NCBI GenBank assembly: GCA_016937075.1
Contig: JAFGWQ010000051.1
Location: 1 to 11,030 of the forward strand
Length of the DNA: 11,030 bases
DNA from: Campylobacterales bacterium
GTDB lineage: Bacteria; Campylobacterota; Campylobacteria; Campylobacterales; Sulfurovaceae
Direction of reading: 5' to 3'
The notes under the pieces are model-generated. The model did no database searches. It worked only from the letters and a program-made list of their open reading frames with translations, and was not told where the DNA came from. Numbering within the stretch: the first letter of the stretch is position 1; each line of letters starts with the position of its first letter. Below are positions 8,355-11,030 of this stretch, one piece after another. A program made the position numbers and the translations under genes.

Positions 8355-8383
8355 ATTGCCCACTAATCGTAAAATTAAATGAG

Positions 8384-8392
8384 ATTATATCA
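8384..8392 (-). promoter_or_regulatory. Promoter (extended -10) of the murJ-cysS-msbA-pyrD-M16-dapA-SDR operon
   Basis: The minus strand reads TGATATAAT, a perfect extended -10 (TGn plus TATAAT). Transcription would start near 8377, giving a leader of about 23 bases before the murJ ATG. No convincing -35 is seen, as is common for housekeeping promoters in Campylobacterota. It probably drives the whole leftward gene set, since no junction leaves much room for another promoter. Confidence 0.7.
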
Positions 8393-8399
8393 AAATAAC

Positions 8400-8418
8400 C
8401 CTCAGCTTTATAATGAGG
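8400..8418. repeat. Small dyad, CCTCA-n9-TGAGG, between divergent promoters
   Basis: Five-base arms (8400-8404 and 8414-8418) separated by nine AT-rich bases lie just upstream of the murJ promoter. The arms are short and may be chance; an operator or a weak hairpin is possible. Confidence 0.3.
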
Positions 8419-8426
8419 TAAGTTTC

Positions 8427-8441
8427 ATGTCATTTTGACAT
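8427..8441. promoter_or_regulatory. Perfect palindrome ATGTCA-ttt-TGACAT, candidate operator
   Basis: Six-base arms match exactly around a three-base centre. The site is about 30 bases upstream of the ruvA -10 and about 40 bases upstream of the murJ -10 on the other strand, so one bound dimeric regulator could influence both. The right arm contains TTGACA, but this lies too far (29 bases) from the ruvA -10 to serve as its -35. The regulator is unknown. Confidence 0.4.
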
Positions 8442-8466
8442 ATTTTTGTGACTCAAATCTGCTTTT

Positions 8467-8475
8467 TGATATACT
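8467..8475 (+). promoter_or_regulatory. ruvA promoter (extended -10)
   Basis: TGATATACT is an extended -10 (TGn plus TATACT). The expected start point near 8482 leaves a short leader of about 18 bases carrying the AAAGGAG ribosome site at 8486-8492. No matching -35 at normal spacing. Confidence 0.65.
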
Positions 8476-8499
8476 CCAAAAAAATAAAGGAGTTAATTG

Positions 8500-9057
8500 A
8501 TGATAGTAGGTATCAAAGGGACGATAGAACATAAAGAACCCACACTGCTGCATATCAATAATCATGGTCTTATATATGAAGTGCTTGTATCGCTTCATAC
8601 ATCACAAACACTTGATTCTAATGAAGTGAAACTTTTTGCTACACAGATCATTCGTGAAGATGCGCATTTGCTTTTTGGTTTTGCTTCTAAAGATGAAAAA
8701 AAAATGTTTGATACATTGCTTAAGATAAATGGCGTAGGCCCCAAAGTGGCACTAGCAATCTGTTCTACTTTTTCTCCGCAGACATTTGCCAAGGTTATCA
8801 ACTCCAAAGATGTCTCAATGCTCAAACGAGTTCCTGGGATCGGGCCCAAAGCTGCAAGCAGGATATTGGTGGAGTTGGCTGATTTTATAGTTGATAGTTC
8901 CAGTGTCAATAATATTGGCAGTTCAATGAATGAAGCTATGATGGCGCTAGAGGGCCTAGGGTTTAAAAAAGATGAGGTCAAAAAAGCCCTTAGCGGATTA
9001 AGCGGCGATACTGCAACACTTGTCAAAGAGGGACTAAAAAAACTGCAAAGGCTGTAA
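8500..9057 (+). CDS. ruvA: Holliday junction branch migration complex subunit RuvA
   Basis: RuvA binds four-way DNA junctions as a tetramer and loads the RuvB helicase for branch migration during recombinational repair. The 185-residue protein has the three expected parts: an N-terminal OB-fold (about 1-62, starting MIVGIKG), a central pair of helix-hairpin-helix motifs (NGVGPK at 77-82 and PGIGPK at 112-117), and a C-terminal UBA-like domain III (about 140-185, with MALEGLGFKKDEVKKAL) that contacts RuvB. I start at ATG 8500 rather than TTG 8497 because AGGAG at 8488-8492 is then 7 bases away. It is divergent from murJ and convergent with the NlpC/P60 gene, and is not linked to ruvB or ruvC here. 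Confidence 0.97.
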   Translation: MIVGIKGTIEHKEPTLLHINNHGLIYEVLVSLHTSQTLDSNEVKLFATQIIREDAHLLFGFASKDEKKMFDTLLKINGVGPKVALAICSTFSPQTFAKVINSKDVSMLKRVPGIGPKAASRILVELADFIVDSSSVNNIGSSMNEAMMALEGLGFKKDEVKKALSGLSGDTATLVKEGLKKLQRL

Positions 9058-9070
9058 AAGTTTTATTATT

Positions 9071-9748
9071 TTACGATGGAAGTACTCTTTTTGCGCCCAC
9101 AAAAGTATTTGAATAAGAACCGCTATTAAGAGGTGAAATAATGATACCTCTATCCTTTGATGCGGCATGTATGAATTGACCGTTTCCTACGTATATACCT
9201 ACATGTGTGATCGGAATATTTCGTTTTTTGTCTGTCATGAAAAATACCAAATCACCTTGTTTGAGATGATTAGGATCTATAGGCAATCCAACTTTTGATT
9301 GTGCCAGCGCAGTACGAGGCAGTTTGACTCCATGTTTGCCATATAGATACTGGACATAACCCGAGCAGTCAAATCCTCTCGGATTTGTCCCACCCCATAC
9401 ATATTTGCCGCCTTTATGATTTTTGGCATCTTCAATGAGTGAGTTTTGATTGGTATCCCCAATACAATAAGAGTTGTTTGCTTGATAGGTTTTTGGAGTT
9501 TTTTGAGGGCTTTGCTCTTTTTGTTTGTTTGCTGCCTCCGCTTTTATGGCTAATATTTTTTGTTGCTGCAGTTCATTATAAAATGCTTGATATGAGTATT
9601 CTTTTGTATTTTGGCTCAGAGCAAGATTGTCTTTGTGTTTTATGATGCGTTTATATGCTACATCTCCGTTTGAACCGGACACACTAAATATATTTGCTCC
9701 AAATAAAATCATAGTAAACACTAAAAAAATAAATACTTTTTGCATCAT
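9071..9748 (-). CDS. NlpC/P60-family cell-wall peptidase (secreted)
   Basis: A 225-residue exported cysteine peptidase of the NlpC/P60 family, which cleaves peptide stems of peptidoglycan, usually the gamma-D-Glu-DAP bond. The N-terminus is a signal sequence (hydrophobic core about 5-23, no lipobox cysteine, so not an obvious lipoprotein). A polar, Gln/Lys-rich linker spans about 55-92. The C-terminal domain (about 100-225) holds the catalytic Cys128 in RGFDCSGYVQYLY, His182 in ITHVGIYVGNGQ and a third polar residue, His194, in FIHAAS. All key residues are present. No LysM or SH3 binding domain is seen. The two adjacent ATG codons (9748 and 9745) are alternative starts; the first has a weak GGA 8 bases ahead. 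It is convergent with ruvA, only 13 bases apart. The substrate bond is inferred from the family. Confidence 0.93.
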   Translation of the reverse strand: MMQKVFIFLVFTMILFGANIFSVSGSNGDVAYKRIIKHKDNLALSQNTKEYSYQAFYNELQQQKILAIKAEAANKQKEQSPQKTPKTYQANNSYCIGDTNQNSLIEDAKNHKGGKYVWGGTNPRGFDCSGYVQYLYGKHGVKLPRTALAQSKVGLPIDPNHLKQGDLVFFMTDKKRNIPITHVGIYVGNGQFIHAASKDRGIIISPLNSGSYSNTFVGAKRVLPS

Positions 9749-9772
9749 AATTTTAATCCGTATGTTTTTTGC

Positions 9773-9781
9773 ATTATAGCA
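9773..9781 (-). promoter_or_regulatory. Promoter (extended -10) of the NlpC/P60 gene
   Basis: The minus strand reads TGCTATAAT, a perfect extended -10. The predicted start near 9766 leaves a leader of about 18 bases before the ATG at 9748. It lies back to back with the -10 of the flavoprotein gene on the other strand, about 20 bases apart. Confidence 0.65.
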
Positions 9782-9798
9782 TGTTTTGACTTTTTGGA

Positions 9799-9804
9799 TA
9801 TAAT
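9799..9804 (+). promoter_or_regulatory. -10 box placed to give a leaderless flavoprotein mRNA
   Basis: TATAAT at 9799-9804 is a perfect -10 box in the context TTGGATATAAT. The usual 6-7 base distance puts transcription start at about 9810-9811, on the A of the flavoprotein ATG. No ribosome binding site lies before that ATG, which agrees with a leaderless transcript. Confidence 0.5.
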
Positions 9805-9810
9805 GCCGCC

Positions 9811-10953
9811 ATGATACCTGTTGTGATAATAGGCGGTGGAGCTAGCGGACTTATGCTGGCTTCATTATTGCCCAAAAAAAGCGCCATTGTTATAGAGTCA
9901 AATCCAAAAGTCGGAGCAAAGCTTTTAGTAAGCGGCGGGGGCAGATGTAATGTCACCAATGAAGTCGTAAGCAGTGACAATTATTTGGGAGATAAAGATT
10001 TCATATCAAGCGTATTGAGACAATTTGATCAAAATGCACTCTTAAATTGGTGTGATGCTAGAGGTTTAGGCTTGATATCTCAAAAGAATCACCAATATTT
10101 TTGTCCAAACAGTGCTAAAGAGATTGTTTCGATCTTGACAAAAGAGAGTTCGAAGCAGACAGTATTATTGAATGAAAAAGTTGTCAGTATCTTGTCTGAC
10201 AAAGACGGCTTTTTGGTGCAAACCAACAAGCAACAAATCAAATCAAAGTCTGTAGTTGTCGCATCTGGAGGCTTAAGTTACCCAGTTTTAGGTGCAAGTG
10301 ATATCGGCTATAAGTTAGCTCAAAATGTTGGTCACCGTATTAGTAAGCTCGCTCCTGCCTTGGTAGGATTTACCCTTCAAAAAGAACAGTTTTTTATGAA
10401 AGAACTTAGCGGTTCATCGGTCGGTAATGTTGAAATTAAAGTAGGCATAAATAGTTGTAAAGGAGATTTGCTCTTTGCACATAAAGGTATTAGCGGCCCA
10501 AGCGTACTTAATGCATCTTTGTATTGGGAAAAGGGATCTATATCTATTGATTTTTTACCTAATTTTAGATGGAAAAGCCTATCTGGTTCCAAGAAAAATA
10601 TAAGCACACTGCTTCCGCTTCCAAAACGGGTAATGAAAGCATTATTGGAGCACTTGTCTATCCCAGATAAGCCTTTCGTGGCATTATCAAAAGAAGAACG
10701 AGATAGATTGTATGAATTACACAACTATACTCTTGCACCTGCGGGCACGTTTGGTTATAGCAAGGCTGAAGTTACCAAGGGAGGAGTGTCTATAGATGAA
10801 ATAGATGTTTCTAGCATGATGAGTAAAAAAATTGATAGTTTGTATTTTATCGGGGAAGTGCTAGATGTCACAGGCGAACTTGGCGGATACAATTTACAAT
10901 GGGCGTTTTCATCAGCCTTTGTATGCGCAAAGGCATTAAATAAATATCTTTGA
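9811..10953 (+). CDS. HI0933/YhiN-family FAD-dependent oxidoreductase
   Basis: A 380-residue flavoprotein of the HI0933 family, often annotated as aminoacetone oxidase family or NAD(P)/FAD-dependent oxidoreductase. The N-terminus is the FAD-binding beta-alpha-beta fold, VVIIGGGASG at 4-13 with acidic Glu29 ending the second strand. The family mark SGGGRCNVTN is at 41-50, a second dinucleotide-fold segment (VVVASGG...YPVLGASDIGY) sits near 150-170, FAHKGISGPSVLNAS is in the middle, and the C-terminal FAD motif GELGGYNLQWA is at 355-365. Length is normal for the family, slightly short. The physiological reaction is not established, so no symbol is given. The start is fixed by the FAD motif, which begins three residues in; the short upstream ATG at 9803 is out of frame and stops after three codons. 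It stands alone, followed after 12 bases by a palindromic repeat. Confidence 0.93.
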   Translation: MIPVVIIGGGASGLMLASLLPKKSAIVIESNPKVGAKLLVSGGGRCNVTNEVVSSDNYLGDKDFISSVLRQFDQNALLNWCDARGLGLISQKNHQYFCPNSAKEIVSILTKESSKQTVLLNEKVVSILSDKDGFLVQTNKQQIKSKSVVVASGGLSYPVLGASDIGYKLAQNVGHRISKLAPALVGFTLQKEQFFMKELSGSSVGNVEIKVGINSCKGDLLFAHKGISGPSVLNASLYWEKGSISIDFLPNFRWKSLSGSKKNISTLLPLPKRVMKALLEHLSIPDKPFVALSKEERDRLYELHNYTLAPAGTFGYSKAEVTKGGVSIDEIDVSSMMSKKIDSLYFIGEVLDVTGELGGYNLQWAFSSAFVCAKALNKYL

Positions 10954-10965
10954 ATCAATAAATGG

Positions 10966-11030
10966 ATCGTCGCCCTGAACTTGTTTTGGTATCTCATTAT
11001 TAGACCCTGAAATAAATTCAGGGTGACGAT
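10966..11030. repeat. 65-base nested palindrome, REP/MITE-like intergenic repeat
   Basis: Two 29-base arms (10966-10994 and 11002-11030) around a 7-base centre are inverted copies, 22 of 29 positions matching; the outer 14 bases (ATCGTCGCCCTGAA versus TTCAGGGTGACGAT) differ at one position. The right arm is itself a hairpin: ACCCTGAA at 11004-11011, loop ATAAA, TTCAGGGT at 11017-11024, a perfect 8-base stem. The left arm begins the same way but its second half has decayed. The element lies 12 bases after the flavoprotein stop and may continue beyond the window. It may also work as a transcription end; whether a T-run follows cannot be seen. The call as a dispersed repeat is inferred from this architecture. 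Confidence 0.7.

Noticed and set aside
7921..8382. 153-codon open frame on the plus strand, antisense to murJ
   Set aside because: It lies opposite a clear MurJ with conserved residues, has no recognisable motif or ribosome site, and is low-hydrophobicity shadow coding from the opposite strand.
8435..8440. TTGACA resembling a consensus -35 for ruvA
   Set aside because: It is 29 bases from the TATACT box, well beyond the usual 16-18, and nothing like a -10 is found at normal spacing. It is better explained as the right arm of the palindrome.
8595..9026. 143-codon open frame on the minus strand inside ruvA
   Set aside because: RuvA has both HhH motifs intact on the other strand; this frame is Ser/Leu-rich with no family features, typical of a shadow.
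9054..9074. GTAAAA...TTTTAC hairpin between convergent ruvA and NlpC/P60 genes as a bidirectional terminator
   Set aside because: The stem is six pairs with almost no GC and overlaps both stop codons; too weak to call a terminator.
9786..9791. TTGACT as a -35 for the flavoprotein promoter
   Set aside because: Only 7 bases separate it from the TATAAT at 9799, too short for a sigma-70 promoter.
1..11030. A defence system, prophage, CRISPR array or other new multi-gene system
   Set aside because: Every sizeable gene belongs to a well-known core family in a gene order typical of Campylobacterota; no accessory cargo, integrase, transposase or regularly spaced repeats were seen.

Overview
This AT-rich window looks chromosomal and most likely comes from a Campylobacterota (Epsilonproteobacteria) genome, perhaps a Sulfurimonas/Sulfuricurvum-like lineage. 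Three things point that way. The gene order ruvA | murJ-cysS-msbA-like-pyrD-M16 peptidase-dapA-SDR matches, from memory, the Campylobacter jejuni block around Cj0799c-Cj0807. The protein sequences fit the group. Promoters use extended TGnTATAAT -10 boxes without a good -35, as is usual there. No mobile element, phage gene, CRISPR array, tRNA or rRNA was seen.

Layout. Positions 1-8354 hold seven minus-strand genes packed as one operon, in transcription order: murJ (lipid II flippase), cysS (cysteinyl-tRNA synthetase), an MsbA-like ABC exporter, pyrD (quinone-linked dihydroorotate dehydrogenase), a secreted M16 zinc peptidase, dapA (dihydrodipicolinate synthase) and an SDR reductase resembling FabL-type enoyl-ACP reductases, cut by the window start. 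Junctions are very tight: cysS/exporter share TTGA, peptidase/dapA share ATGA, pyrD/peptidase overlap by 13 bases, and the SDR start abuts the dapA stop. The one looser junction (exporter-pyrD) holds a possible 30-residue hydrophobic ORF. A divergent promoter region (about 8355-8499) serves murJ leftward and ruvA rightward, and contains a perfect 6+6 palindrome that could be an operator.

Rightward ruvA (Holliday junction helicase subunit) meets a leftward NlpC/P60 cell-wall peptidase gene. A second divergent intergenic region (9749-9810) has two back-to-back -10 boxes: one for the peptidase, the other so close to the next gene (a HI0933/YhiN-family flavoprotein) that its mRNA may be leaderless. 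The window ends in a 65-base nested palindrome that looks like a dispersed intergenic repeat.

Biologically, the operon combines envelope functions (MurJ, MsbA-like exporter, DapA for meso-DAP, possibly the ENR-like SDR) with housekeeping enzymes (CysS, PyrD). It is a conserved core cluster. I do not see a new defence, secretion or biosynthetic system here. The observations most worth checking are the terminal nested palindrome, the FabL-like reductase, the possible leaderless transcript and the small ORF before pyrD.
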